Assembly: GCA_002914805.1 (NCBI GenBank)
Contig: JXTB01000189.1
Span: 542,740 to 606,739, forward strand
Reading direction: 5' to 3'
From: Parasponia andersonii
Lineage: Eukaryota > Streptophyta > Magnoliopsida > Rosales > Cannabaceae
DNA length: 64,000 nt
In this document: one piece after another, positions 47,473 through 58,449 of the stretch
Layout: each line of letters opens with the position of its first letter
Numbering within the stretch: the stretch's first letter is position 1
Notes under the pieces: generated by a model
What the model was told of the DNA's origin: nothing
Database searches by the model: none
What the model saw: only the letters and a program-made list of their open reading frames with translations
Position numbers and translations under genes: made by a program

Positions 47473-49753
47473 TTCTCCCCTGTTCCATTTATTCAATGCC
47501 CTCATTGACAATCCTCAGTTCTATATACTCCTTAGCTTAATGCTCAAGGGTAACACACTCTCTCCTATGGCTTCATCTGACTGCATGTACTTGTCCTACT
47601 ACCTTTGTAGATACACCATCTGTTGATGATCAATGATTGCCCACTCTTAGACTATGATTTGAGACCCCATAATATGTTGTTCAGTCAAACTCAATCCATT
47701 TAGAGTGCTCTTGCACCCATGACTCTGCCGAGTTGAACTCCTCTAAGTTCTGCCTGATGTCCCACTAATCATGAAGCAACATATCTTCTGACCTTGACCC
47801 TAAAGCCTTCGCATACATGATGCTTGCCTTTCTGCCAACTGTCTGATGTTTACTCCTTTGATCGGAACTTAGATATGCCTCCGCAAGATGTGGCTCTTGA
47901 GCTAACTGTTCCCGCGATATCCATAATGAGTCTCTTCTGAAACTCGGTTTAGCATTCCTCTGAGCACTAACTATAGGCTATTTTTGTGGCACTCCATCAC
48001 CGTGATGGCCTACGGATGCAACCTGCTTCATTGTAAGGGTGTGCCTCTTCCAAATAGTGTGTCTCTTAAGACGTGGTTGTGAATGCGGCACCTTATGTAT
48101 TCCATGCATTTGTGATGACTTCTTGAAGAATTTCTCCAATTTGCCCTCTGACATGTTGCCTACCAACAGCTTCTTGTAAGTGGCATCACCCAACTTCACA
48201 AGATACCTCAGATTGCTCCTCTGAGTGTCTCCGAGTTGTAGTCAATGATCCTCTTGTCATTCATAGCCATAATGGGATCCTATCCTATAACCTTGCCCTC
48301 TGACTCACAAGATTCTTATGCCGATGTCAAACATTATGCCCCAAGTTCTGTATCACCCAACGTTGTCTTACCTATAGTCAACTTACTCTCGTGTGATCAA
48401 CTTAGTTACGTTGTATTTACTAAAATTGTTCCAATTCGATGCACCAATCGACATATATTTTAGAATCAGTCGGCTTCTAAGTCCTATATCCTTTAGTTTC
48501 CTGATTCATCGATGACATACTCAGGTAGGCTCCTCTACTTTAGTTCGGGAACAACTTCTCCATTTTAACGTGTACCTCTTAAGATATAGCTCATGAGCTA
48601 ACCACTCTTCTTTAGCAGCACCTCTATTTACATTACAAGTGTTGGTGCTTCTGTCCCTATGTCATGTTGATTTCCACCCTTCTGACATATCGATATTGTC
48701 ATAGTACCTGAGTCCAGATGACCTTCACCCTAAACAAACATCTTATTGTTTGGTGACATTGCCTTAGTCCCTGAATCTTGACGAATTTCATATCGAGTCA
48801 AATATTTTTATCTCGATTCCTAAGTCTTTAATGACTTCTAAATTGAATAGCTAATGATTCTTAGTGTCCTCAACTGCTAGTGCGGTCTTTGGCCCCCATT
48901 CGTATTATAGCATATCCATCTCTTTAGTCTTGAGTAGATTGACTACACTGATGAGCTCAATCTCCCTCAATAATAAGGCCCTGATAGCCCCTGTGATGCC
49001 TCTACTAGTATGCACCCTCCTAGGGTGCTTTAGTGTTGTTTGTGTCCTTAGAACAGATCAGTGAGAAACAATTTCACTAAACAACATATCCAGGTTACTC
49101 ATCTGGGCTAAATAACTCTCTTGGAATGTCCACACTTCCAATAATGATACCCTCTGACATTCACAACTTTTATCTGACCTTCCATTCTCGTGGCAATCCT
49201 GTGTCAAAGTCATTCAGACTAGTAGCAATGGAGTATCTAAGATTTCTCATCCATCTTGGTTTAGCTGACAACTATTTTGACTTCACATGCCTGCAATCGA
49301 TTAAAGAGTAAGCACACACTGCCCCCGATAACTCTCTTTTCAACAAAAGCACTCCTAATGGCTTATAATGTCACTCAAACAAGTATGGCATAGTGCCCTA
49401 AATAAACTCGTATGACCCTTCATCGAATCATGTTCTAGACAACCACGTGTACCAATGTATGTGCAATACCTTTTCAAAGTTGTCCCTGTGGTGAATGCTT
49501 CTTAAGCATTGTTTATTGGGTCTTCACCCTCCTTAATACCTCCTATAAGGGTCTTCTAATGCCTCAATTGACATTGAGCACTTGTGTCACAATTATTTTC
49601 CAAAGCATGGATACTTTTTTAAGGCTCCCAAGGTTCCATAAAGCCCTCGTAGGCAAAGAGTACACTCGGTCCCTTTAACTTGCCCACTTGTCTCCTCTAA
49701 GATGTGCTTTAGATTTACTCATCCCATAAATGAACCCAAGGTCTGATACCAAC
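47473..49753 (-). other. Internal region of the LARD-like element, no recognised protein
   Basis: Bounded by a polypurine tract (left) and a Met-type PBS GGTATCAGACC (right, read on -). Several short frames on - (for example 48199-47978, with KLGDATYKKLLVGNMSEG) show runs of plausible protein, but I cannot match them to gag or pol. It may be a diverged gag remnant or non-coding. Confidence 0.55.
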
Positions 49754-51104
49754 TGTCATAGTCTGGGAGTTTCAATGCTAATAATGACTGTATGGCACCG
49801 AGACTTCCTAAGTCCCAGTCAGCCTTCCGCCTATTCAAGGACCATGGGTCACTTTTTTACACATTTAGGTGTGCATGTTCTAAGTCACACGTCTATAAGA
49901 ATAACAACCGCTGAGTCTTGCTCGCAAGTAACTATGATGGTTTCCAAGTACCACGGCCTCTACCGAGCCACTCACCCCGTTGATAGGTTCTTAACGTGCC
50001 ATCGAGATTCACACCATACGTTCTCTTGTCCAAGGATGTTTACACCTTGGTGGCATATTTCACTAGGTGTCGAAACCAAGTCAATACTATATCTCAACTA
50101 ATAAAGCCCCACTATTACCTTTTGGATAGCTCTCGTGGCACTAAGGATGTTCCCATGCATAGAGGCCAATCATCGTATTAACAAACCTGTTGGAGTGCTA
50201 GCAAGTATCTACGATTCTTTTGTGGCTCACAGCCTTGTGTGCAACTTTCTCATATGGGAGTATCACACTGCCCACCAGTTTTCCACTTTTTACCAAGGCC
50301 CATGTGAGATCTACCGGTGACTAACATGTGTTGAGGCGTGAGTGGTCTTAGCATACCATCCATTTTCTAATTGTCCTGCTCCACAAGTAGCTCGCCCAAG
50401 CCTAACTTGTGTTAAAGCATGCATGGTCTTGTTGTACCATGCATCCATTGTCTCCCTATAAGTAGCTTTTTTGTGACTATCTCATGTTACGATATGCGTA
50501 GTCTAGGAGCCTCATGTACCCTCTAGGAAGCTCAGTTCATGAGCCGTACTTATAGCATAGCAGCCCGCAAGTCAAACACATTACTGAACCTCATGTGTGG
50601 AGACTAGACGTAATACCAGGTAGACAGTACTATCCACAAGTCTCTTATCCTCACGGAGACACCAAGGGTCCCTTCGTGATTCTCTAGTGTCCAACCCTAT
50701 AAGCACTCTTCGTGTACTAGTAGGTAGCTCACTTAGCCATTGATGCCCACCGTAGCTGGGGGTAGTGGAGAGCTAACACCATGCACCCCTTCTAAAGAGC
50801 ATTTTGAACTTTTGGCCTATTTTCCCAAGGAAATATGATTTTTGCCTAAAAAGCATATGGTCTAATAAATATTTTTCTTCAGAATATCAACGAAATGATC
50901 GTATATATATGATCCTCTCATCGAGAAGATGGAGTCCCTTCGACCAGAAAAATTATCAAATATAAGACGAACAAGTTAAGAAATTCCAACTATATCCCGA
51001 AATTTCACATAAATGACCATAGGCAAACTCCCATGGGCAAATCATCATAGCTAGTTTCCTAAGCTCACTCTTGTCATTGACGAGTCTTCCCATGGCACGT
51101 TACA
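49754..51104 (-). repeat. 5' LTR of the LARD-like element
   Basis: 1351 bases matching 46094-47472, ending ...CATGGCACGTTACA beside the target duplication TGGTG. On - this is the 5' LTR, followed by the PBS. Confidence 0.85.
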
Positions 51105-51200
51105 TGGTGCATGTAGAGAATTTTCTTCGGATGAGTTAGGGGTTCGTTGCGACATATATGCAAGACGCTGTTTCATGGGAAGTGTATGAATATCATAGCC

Positions 51201-52319
51201 TTGACATCACAAACTTGCTGGCGTATTCTCTCCACTTTTGCTAACAATGTTATGTTTTATTTCGAGGGTGAGGGAGGGGAGGAGGAGGTTCTCGGTAACC
51301 ATTTTGTACCTATCTAATTATAAGAGAATTTATGGAAGAGAAAACAGTGCTATAGTTCTAACTTCAGAAATGGCAAAAGTACACATGCATGACTCGCATG
51401 CATCCATGCATGAAGTGCAATCTCCATGCTCTAGTATGAAACTAATGTATATAGTTGTTTTCCATGTAGAGTTCCAAAAATAGTAGGATTTGTTCAAAAT
51501 ATCTCTCAATTGTTTTCAAATAACTTGCAAAATTTTCATAATAAGAGAAATGAATAGATGCAATTAACGTTATAGGGGAATCAAAATCATCCATGTCACA
51601 AGCTAAGTAGTAGAGAGAGCAATACTATAATGCATTCTAAGTATTTAGTAGTACCAAACACTAACACTAATAGAAATGAGAGAACTATCAAACTATTTCA
51701 CATGGGCTCCCTTTTTAGCACTGCACAAGTGTGGCCTTTAGCATTTTTCTAAACTATATTAAATGTATGACAATTGCAAAAACAGCCAAAATAAATTGTG
51801 TGCTCTCTTGCAATTAACGTATCAATAAGGTGTTCCTTTTTTTTTTTTCGTTTTAATAATGAAAAAAATAAACAATGGGAAATTATATTGACATTTGCTA
51901 ATTTACGTAAAAATTGCAGTGAATTCCTTGGACGAAATAAGTGGTGACACCCCTGGGTTTGAAATATTAATGAAATTTTCTTACCATACACAGCTCTATT
52001 AAGTGTTATTTTAATGGACTAAAAGTTAAAAGTAAATTTTTCATCAAATCTAAACAAAGGAAAAAGTATCTGTGTAATTTGTTTAAAATTTTAAAGTGTT
52101 AATATAAATACCTTTTAAATTTAAGGCTTCCAATGCAATTAACAGAAATCAGATGGCAGTACTGCAATTATTCATTTCGAATTTTAGTTGCCTCCTCTTT
52201 TTTCCTCCTATATTATAAACATCCCATTATCTCTCTTCCTTCGTAAGTGAACATCGCGTAGTATACTTTTCCTAAAACTAATTCTGTAATTCGAAAACAA
52301 GCTCCACAACTGTACGGAC
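51201..52319. other. 3' flank of unit F and upstream flank of unit G1
   Basis: At 51390-51480 a block with GCATGAAGTGCAATCTCCAT and ATGAAACTAATGTATATAG matches the 3'-flank blocks at 53220-53290 and 57150-57200. The last 60 bases repeat the conserved leader (ACAACTGTACGGAC before the ATG). No other gene. Confidence 0.6.
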
Positions 52320-53135
52320 ATGGACGGAGGAGGAGGAGGAAGAAGAGCAAGAGGAGGAGAAGTGGACCGCCGCTCTTTGGTTCACGATGTCTTCAAGAGT
52401 TTCGAGGCCCGTAGAGGCATCATCAGAGCCTCACCACTGGTCTTGCTCATCGTTCTTTCTCCTTTATTTCTTTTTCTTTTTTCTTTTCTTGAATTTTGTT
52501 CATGGTGGTATTAGTTTCTTGTACCATATATATAAATATACACACGCATACGTATATATATATAAATACGAGTTTACATTCGATTTCTTTTCTTTCTTTT
52601 AAAATCGAAATTTTCTTTGTGTTTTTTCAGATGTCAATGAATTTTATCAACAGTGCGATCCTAGTTAGTGTTCTCTCTTCTTTTACTCTGTTTTGTATCA
52701 CTATCGATTGTATACATTCTTCTGGGGTTGTCAAAATTTCTATTACCATATTGATCATCATGCATGGTTTTGGTGTATATAGTTCTTTAACCAACTACAA
52801 CTTCTTTTCAGTAGCCTTCTTTTGTAATTCGAAAACTCGCTCTAAAGAAGGGTCTAATTGCACCATCTTTATAATATATTTCAATGCAATCTTTTCATTT
52901 TGGAGGGTGTGAAGTAATTCTTTCTAGCAGGATCTTTAATGGCAGTACCTAAACTTTGTACTAGATGATTTTATTTTGTAATGTGGTGTGAGCTTTATGT
53001 ATGGCGTACTTAGTTCAGCTACTTGTTTTTAATGTATGTTTTAGAGAGTGAGGACATGCTTTGCCTCTATGGTCTACTGGATGAAGATTGGAAAGTTAAA
53101 CCACCTCTTGAGGAAATCCCAACGGAAACACCTCT
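52320..53135 (+). pseudogene. Alfin-like unit G1, exons 1-3 only, truncated
   Basis: Exon 1 (52320-52439) encodes MDGGGGGRRARGGE and SLVHDVFKSFEARRGIIRA, then loses a base in the LTT codons: its length of 120 gives phase 0 where exon 2 needs phase 1. Exon 2 (52631-52663, NEFYQQCDP) has a GT donor. Exon 3 starts at 53045 (SEDMLCLYGLLDEDWKV) and stops matching after EEIPTE at about 53135, next to a GA-repeat. The rest of exon 3 and exons 4-5 are missing; a 3'-flank block follows directly. Confidence 0.88.
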
Positions 53136-53154
53136 CTATTTGGGGAGAGAGAGA

Positions 53155-53590
53155 GAGAGAAGCCTGCTGTGGCTTCAGGAATGCGCATTTCTAACTTAGA
53201 GTGGTGTAAAGTCTACGCAGGCACGCATGAAGTGCAATATTCACGCTCTAGGATGAAACTAGTATCTATAGTCGCTTTCCAAGTAGAGTTTTTGCTGTAG
53301 CTGGTACATTGAGCTCCTATGAGTACCTAAGTCGAAGTGTTGGTTCCACTACAGTGATTAGGATCAAATTTCTGGTATGTCCAATATTCCGTTTACTCAA
53401 TTTTGATCCTAGAGAAGTGGTTTCACGGGAAGTATCTGATTACAATAAGATTATTTATTTGTTAAGTTATAGTGTGCCGTTCCAATAAAATGAATGTAGT
53501 TAAATAACATTATAGGTGTCATTCATTACTCTGCCTATACAGGGTTTGTCTAAGCCAATTGGAATTCCTTTCTTTCTTCATGTGATCGTA
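53155..53590 (+). repeat. Copy of the Alfin-like 3'-flank block (after G1)
   Basis: GTGGCTTCAGGAATGC, GTGATTAGGATCAA and CATTCATTACTCTGCC then CAGGGTTTGTCT recur after G2 (57090-57340 and 58080-58130) and in part after A (16370-16420). Directly joined to a truncated exon 3, it marks a deletion that removed the 3' half of G1. Confidence 0.75.
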
Positions 53591-54439
53591 AATAGAAAGA
53601 AAAAAAAAAGTGGATATAAAAGAAACATTACAGTTAAGAATCAAATTTAAAAAAAAAAAAAATACTCGACAAAAAACCGTAGCTTATGTTAAATTATAGT
53701 AAGTCTTATGCATAAAAAATAATTATCTTACCATTTTTAAAATTAAAAAGATTTTACATACACCCTTTTCTACTAGTCAAATTTAACTAAAAATTTAATA
53801 TTTTATTAAATTTTCATTTAATTATGAATGGTTATTCTAAAAAGATTAATTAATTATTTACGTAAATAACATAGCAAATAAGCCTAGAAACTTTTATAGA
53901 TTTTTTTCTATTTTTTTAATGTTATTGTAAAAAAATGTAACTATAGTTAAACCTATAAATTTTAGACTTTTTCATTTTTTTTTGTCAAGTAGTTTCGTTA
54001 TAATTTTTTTTTAATTTTAAGAGATATCACTATAATTTTGATATAAGATTTTTTTTTTCAAGTGATTGGCTGTTGCACCATTGTTAATTAGAGATTTCAA
54101 TGAAAAATAAGGACAAAATTACTAAACAATATGAATAATAAGGATTATAGTACAAAATTTTTCTCATTTAAATGAATTCTAATAAAATCTTAGATAAAAT
54201 ATATGAAAAGAACTAACGATGCCAAGAAGAGAAATGTTAGGAACTTAAATAACAAAAAAGGAAAAAAGAAAAAGGGACCAATATGCCAAAATGATAATAC
54301 ATTGAGTACCAATACTGCTATTTACCTTATTCTATATAGGCATATGTGAAACCTTTTACACTCGCAAACTAATGCTGTTGGTTACGGTTAGTGCATATTT
54401 GACTGCAGATTGGTTAATATCCAAAGCTCTTTTAAATCA
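53591..54439. other. AT-rich DNA
   Basis: Many A and T runs and no coding frame. I see no feature with support. Confidence 0.5.
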
Positions 54440-56785
54440 TCACATCCACAATCCATCATCATCCATTCTATATGAGGACTGCTTAGAAAACTAGAGTTGT
54501 GTACTGGGGCTTGTAGTGCTTAATCGAATGTTAGAATCCTCTTGTGTAGTTGCCTCCAATTCAGTCAGTACTCACCTTGAATGCTTACAGGTTCTAGTTA
54601 GTTTTATGTGATATTTTGTCATGCCTTTACTAGTGGCTTCATTATGTTATCTGTCTATTTGTTATACAACCCTACATATATGACTCTGTTTAAAAAAATC
54701 TCCTTCATTAAGACAGTTGTTAGGGTTTATGCCCTAAAAGCATGTATATTTTAGATATTTACTAAATTAATAAAATGACATTTTTCTATTTGAATTTGTG
54801 CATAATTTTTATGTCTTTAAATATCATAAAATCCCTAGTTTATTTATGTGACTATGAATTTAGTATATAAGTGTTATATATATGAGGATTAAATTTATAG
54901 ATAATAAGCTAAATATAGTTCGTAATAATTAATTAAAGTTTGAGATCTTTAATTAAATATTATTAGTACAGTCCATTAACATTAAGAATGTAATAGTCTT
55001 ATCTGGACTATTGATGTGTTGACATCACAATAGAGGTACTTTATATAATTTGATTATATAGGACTGGATTAGACATGATTTGAATCTCATATAAATTTCG
55101 TTAACTGTTGAGAGTTCAAATAATGTCACTAGATGATCATATGTAGATCAATCTTAATCATGAGTAGTTATAGACTCCTATTTATAACATTATATTCTTT
55201 GACATACTTGTTAAATGTTTATTTTTAAACAGATCGAAATACTTGTATCTTAGGAGCATGATGAGATGAGTAGCTGAGAATGTAACTTACAGATATGGAA
55301 TCTATTTCTTCCATTAGGAAGCTAGAAAGATGATTTTCTTATGTATTGATTCAGGACTTGAACAGTTTGAGTACTCAATTTATAATAGATTTATAAATTA
55401 ATTATTCATTAGAGAATCAACGGTACATAAAGATAAAGAAGTAATTGGAGAGGTAAACAGAATATAACCTAGCACTACTTATGAATTATCTATAGAGGAT
55501 TGAACTACATGTAATGATTAAATCGATGGACTGCTCACTGTTTTCTGAGTAAATTAATTATGTAATTTCAAGAGTGCAATTCCGGATTTTTAGTGGAGTA
55601 ATACTAGAATTAATAAATTAGATAAATTAATTAAAGAGTTTAATTAATTGTCATAATTTATTGGAGCTTGAATTACAGATCTATAGGTCCCCAATTTCAC
55701 CTCTTACAAACATTGTACTGGATATTACATTATTTCTATTACTGCACATTTTGTCTAGATAAATAGTTTATCTATATGTAATTAATAATTGTTATTAATT
55801 AATTAATTTAAATTTATGGAGAGATAAGTTTCCTAATTTATTTAAATTTTGAATTTAAAAATATCTAATTATCAATAAATAGAAATTGGGAAACTGACTA
55901 AAAGTGAAACACTCTTTCTTGAAGGAGTGAATTATCTGCTAGTTTATATATATATATTTATATATATATTAATTAGATTAAATAGATATATATATATATA
56001 TATATATAAAAGTTTATGCTTAATATAAAAAAAAAGTAAGGTAACGTTTTTATAAAGGTTATTATATATATTAATTTGATTAATATATTATTTATTAAAT
56101 AGTTTAATATATATATATATATATATATATAAAGGAAACCCTAGCAGATAATAAGTAGAGACTACGTATTATTTTCCACTGAGCCTCCATAAATTATAGA
56201 GAAAAAGATGAGTCTTACTATTCTCTACAGAACAACCCCTTACAATCTCCTGTGTTAATAAAATTGTAAGGGCCTAAAGTGTGAGTTTAAGAAATTGTAC
56301 GTAACGCTCACACATTCATCCAGTTGTACTTGAGGCTTGAATTTGAAGATCGTGGTTGAGAAGACAGTAAAACTAGGATCCGCTAATAGACTACAAGAGG
56401 TTTTAGATCTATTCTCTTTGTGTATTCCTATTTGTTATGAATTAATACTATGCACTCATATAATCAGTTGTTTTAAGAAAATTTTTGAATATTCCTGAGC
56501 CGAAAATCGTTTTTAAATCCAACAATAGCAAGGGTCTGAGTTGGGGAAACATCTCAAACTTAGAGAGACCTCGTTTGGTGCATGCCAGAAGAAATATGGT
56601 CAGCCTTTACCCCTCAGATTCAATGTAACATGTGCAAGACGTGGTTTCATGCACAGCGTATGAACTTCCTTACAGTAGCCAAAGCTCAGCACAGCAACAA
56701 GTTCAGGTGCCCTGTATGCCCTGTATGCAGCACCAAGACAGCACAGACTGGACACCTCGAGCAGTCGAGCAGTCAGTTTAGCTAG
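54440..56785 (+). pseudogene. Alfin-like unit G2, intron 4 and PHD exon only
   Basis: The segment 54440-54717 matches intron 4 of unit A (AATTCAGTCAGTACTCACCT then GTTCTAGTTAGTTTTATG). After a solo LTR, exon 5 follows at 56530-56785: GAGTTGGGGAAACATCTC, a first CxxC with ACQKK in one frame, then, after a frame change, IQCNMCKTWFHAQRMNF and FRCPVCPVCSTK. A 9-base duplication gives CPVCPVC, and the HGKC ligand pair is HAQR. The acidic stretch is nearly gone. Exons 1-4 are missing. Confidence 0.85.
54718..56524 (+). mobile_element. Solo LTR (copia-like) in intron 4 of unit G2
   Basis: 1807 bases from TGTTAGGGTTTATGCCCTAA to ...TTTTAAATCCAACA, with no internal region. The flanking 5-mers ACAGT and ATAGC agree at three positions and differ by C/T changes, so they may be a decayed target duplication. 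TGTTAGGGTTTATGCCCTA-type starts are common in plant copia LTRs. AT repeats lie at about 55948-56005 and 56107-56132. The strand is nominal. Confidence 0.7.
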
Positions 56786-57395
56786 TGTCACTGCTTTTAC
56801 TACGTATTGTCATTTTGAATTCAGCTAACTGCGGCCTCGCTCTATATTGTCCCGGCATTTGTAGTTAGTAGATTCTTGAGAACGTTTTTTTACATCTTTC
56901 ATAGTGCGTAGGCTCCGAACATGAGTTGAGTATGATTCTACACCAGGAAAACATCATTTTTACCATTAACCATGGGCGCTTTTGAGTGTTTTAAATGATG
57001 ACGACGCTCATCATTGTTCCATTTGTATTCCTTGACGTTTACTGTAATCTATGTTGTGATCAACTGTTTTCCGGAATTTCTAGAAACAAAACAGCCTGTT
57101 ATGGCTTCAGGAATGCATTTTCCCACTCAGAATGGTGTAAAGTCCAAACTCGCATTCGTGAAGTGCGATGTCCACGCAATAAGATGAAACTAGTATAGTA
57201 GTTTTCCAAGCAAAGCTTTCGCTTTAGTCGGGGATATTGAGCTTATTGGATACAGTATGTGTTAGTTCCTCTCTAGTGATTAGGATCAACTTTCTGTCAC
57301 GTCCAATTTTTCCACTCTGTCATACATGTTGATCCTTGCGAAGTGTGAGAAGTTTTTTAATGGGAAGACTGTGACAACAACTTTAGGCTTCCTCA
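56786..57395. other. 3' flank of unit G2
   Basis: CCCGGCATTTGTAGTTAGTA near 56854 matches the 3' UTR of unit A, and 57085-57340 matches the block at 53155. The ORF at 56995-57198 lies in this flank and has no support. Confidence 0.6.
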
Positions 57396-57939
57396 AGGGC
57401 TTGTTTGGATTTACTTCTAATTTTATTGTTTAAAAATTTTATTTTATTTTTCAATTTTTATAAACAAGAAATATACTTAGCAAACTTTTTTTATTGTTTG
57501 TTTTCAAAAATAATAAAGAGTAAGTAAGGAGATAAAAAGTCATATGGACTTATATTTGTATATGTATATACATATAAGTATGTATGTACTTATGTACAAA
57601 TTTTTTGTATGTTCTTTTATTTTTGAAGTTTGTTTTAAAAAATAAATATCTTAGAAATTTTTTTATTTGTGTGTCCTTTTATTTTTGAAACTTGTTTAAA
57701 AAAATAAGGATATTAGAAATTCTTTTATTTGTATGTCCTTTTGTTTTTGAAATTTGTTTAAAAAACATAAAGATATTAGAAATTTTTTGTTACTAGTTTT
57801 TTTTTTTGAAAATTTTGGCAACAATTTTTAAAATAAAAAACAAAAAAAAGTTGCCAAACAAAGTTCCAAATTTTTTTTTTTCCATTTTCTGTTTAAAAGA
57901 ATAAAAAACAGAAAATGAAAGTGAATCCAAGCAAGTCCT
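57396..57939. mobile_element. MITE-like element with internal 62-bp tandem repeat
   Basis: The left end AGGGCTTGTTTGGATTTACT and the right end (reverse complement AGGACTTGCTTGGATTCACT) form a terminal inverted repeat. Such GGCTTGTTTGGAT ends are common in plant MITEs. Inside, a 62-base unit (GTCCTTTTATTTTTGAA, then ATATTAGAAATT) is repeated about three times, starting near 57611, 57673 and 57735. No clear target duplication and no coding capacity. Confidence 0.65.
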
Positions 57940-58449
57940 AGAATTTCTATTATGTATTTGTTTTTGGTATTGTTTCACTTAATAGTTTTTGGTTGTTAAA
58001 AAACCTACCTTATTTTCAGAAATTGCGAAGATGTTCATTTGATTCATCTCAAATGTATGATTGTACTTAAAATAGCATTAGGTGTCATTCATTACTATTT
58101 CTACGCAGGGTTTGTCTCAGCCAATTGGGATTCCTTTCTTAATTGATTCAGAAACGTGTGTCGCAATTCTTAATTTTGTTATGAACACAACTAAAAAAAA
58201 GAAACGATAATATTCACATTCATTCCATTTTTTGACTCTAGCATGTCATAAATAAGAAGAAAAAATGCTAGTGGGGAGATTCAACTTTTCACTTTCTTTA
58301 GTCCACACATTATATGGTCGTTAGTTAGCTAAAAGACATCAAGAAGTCGGTTAAATCAAGAGACATAAGACAGACGTAGCTCAAGGGATTATAAAATCGT
58401 TTTTGTTTGTCTGTCATGTGTTCTCATTATCTTTGGCATATATATATAT
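57940..58449. other. Intergenic DNA with a further Alfin-like flank block
   Basis: 58080-58170 (GGTGTCATTCATTACTATTT, CAGGGTTTGTCTCAGCC) matches the flank of unit A at 16370. An AT repeat at 58439-58452 adjoins the chromovirus LTR. No gene seen. Confidence 0.5.

Larger units (their letters stand above)
46094..51104 (-). mobile_element. Non-autonomous LTR element (LARD-like) in the PHD exon of unit F
   Basis: Two LTRs (46094-47472 and 49754-51104) flank about 2.3 kb. Target duplication: TAGTG (46089-46093) and TGGTG (51105-51109), one mismatch. On - the element runs TGTAACGTGCCATGGGAAG to ...TATGACA; the PBS GGTATCAGACC follows the LTR at 49753 and the polypurine tract GAACAGGGGAGAA lies at 47473-47486, so its sense strand is -. 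No gag, RT or integrase motif is recognisable. The longest - frame (48199-47978, 73 codons) is Lys/His-rich and unidentified. The two LTRs differ by many transitions, so the insertion is not recent. Confidence 0.85.
44557..51200 (+). pseudogene. Alfin-like unit F, lacking exon 1, PHD exon split by an LTR element
   Basis: Exon 2 (44557-44592, EEFYRDCDP), exon 3 (44983-45204, [19 protein letters not shown]), exon 4 (45671-45737) and exon 5 (about 46017-46093 plus 51105-51200) are present; exon 1 is absent. Exon 3 is 7 bases shorter than in unit A, giving a frameshift and a TAA at the SWL codons. Exon 4 lacks 69 bases, an in-frame loss of the 23 codons for the RLFxMINDLPT segment. Exon 5 has a TAA in the acidic part. 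Its PHD finger is split by a 5-kb element and has lost the W of DEFW and the CDIC pattern. The intron after exon 2 contains a 40-base direct repeat (GATCATGGTAT...GCATGCAT, 44672-44735). Confidence 0.88.

Noticed and set aside
49730..50101. 123-codon ORF on +
   Set aside because: It lies in an LTR of the LARD-like element and its counterpart in the other LTR (46091-46306) is broken.
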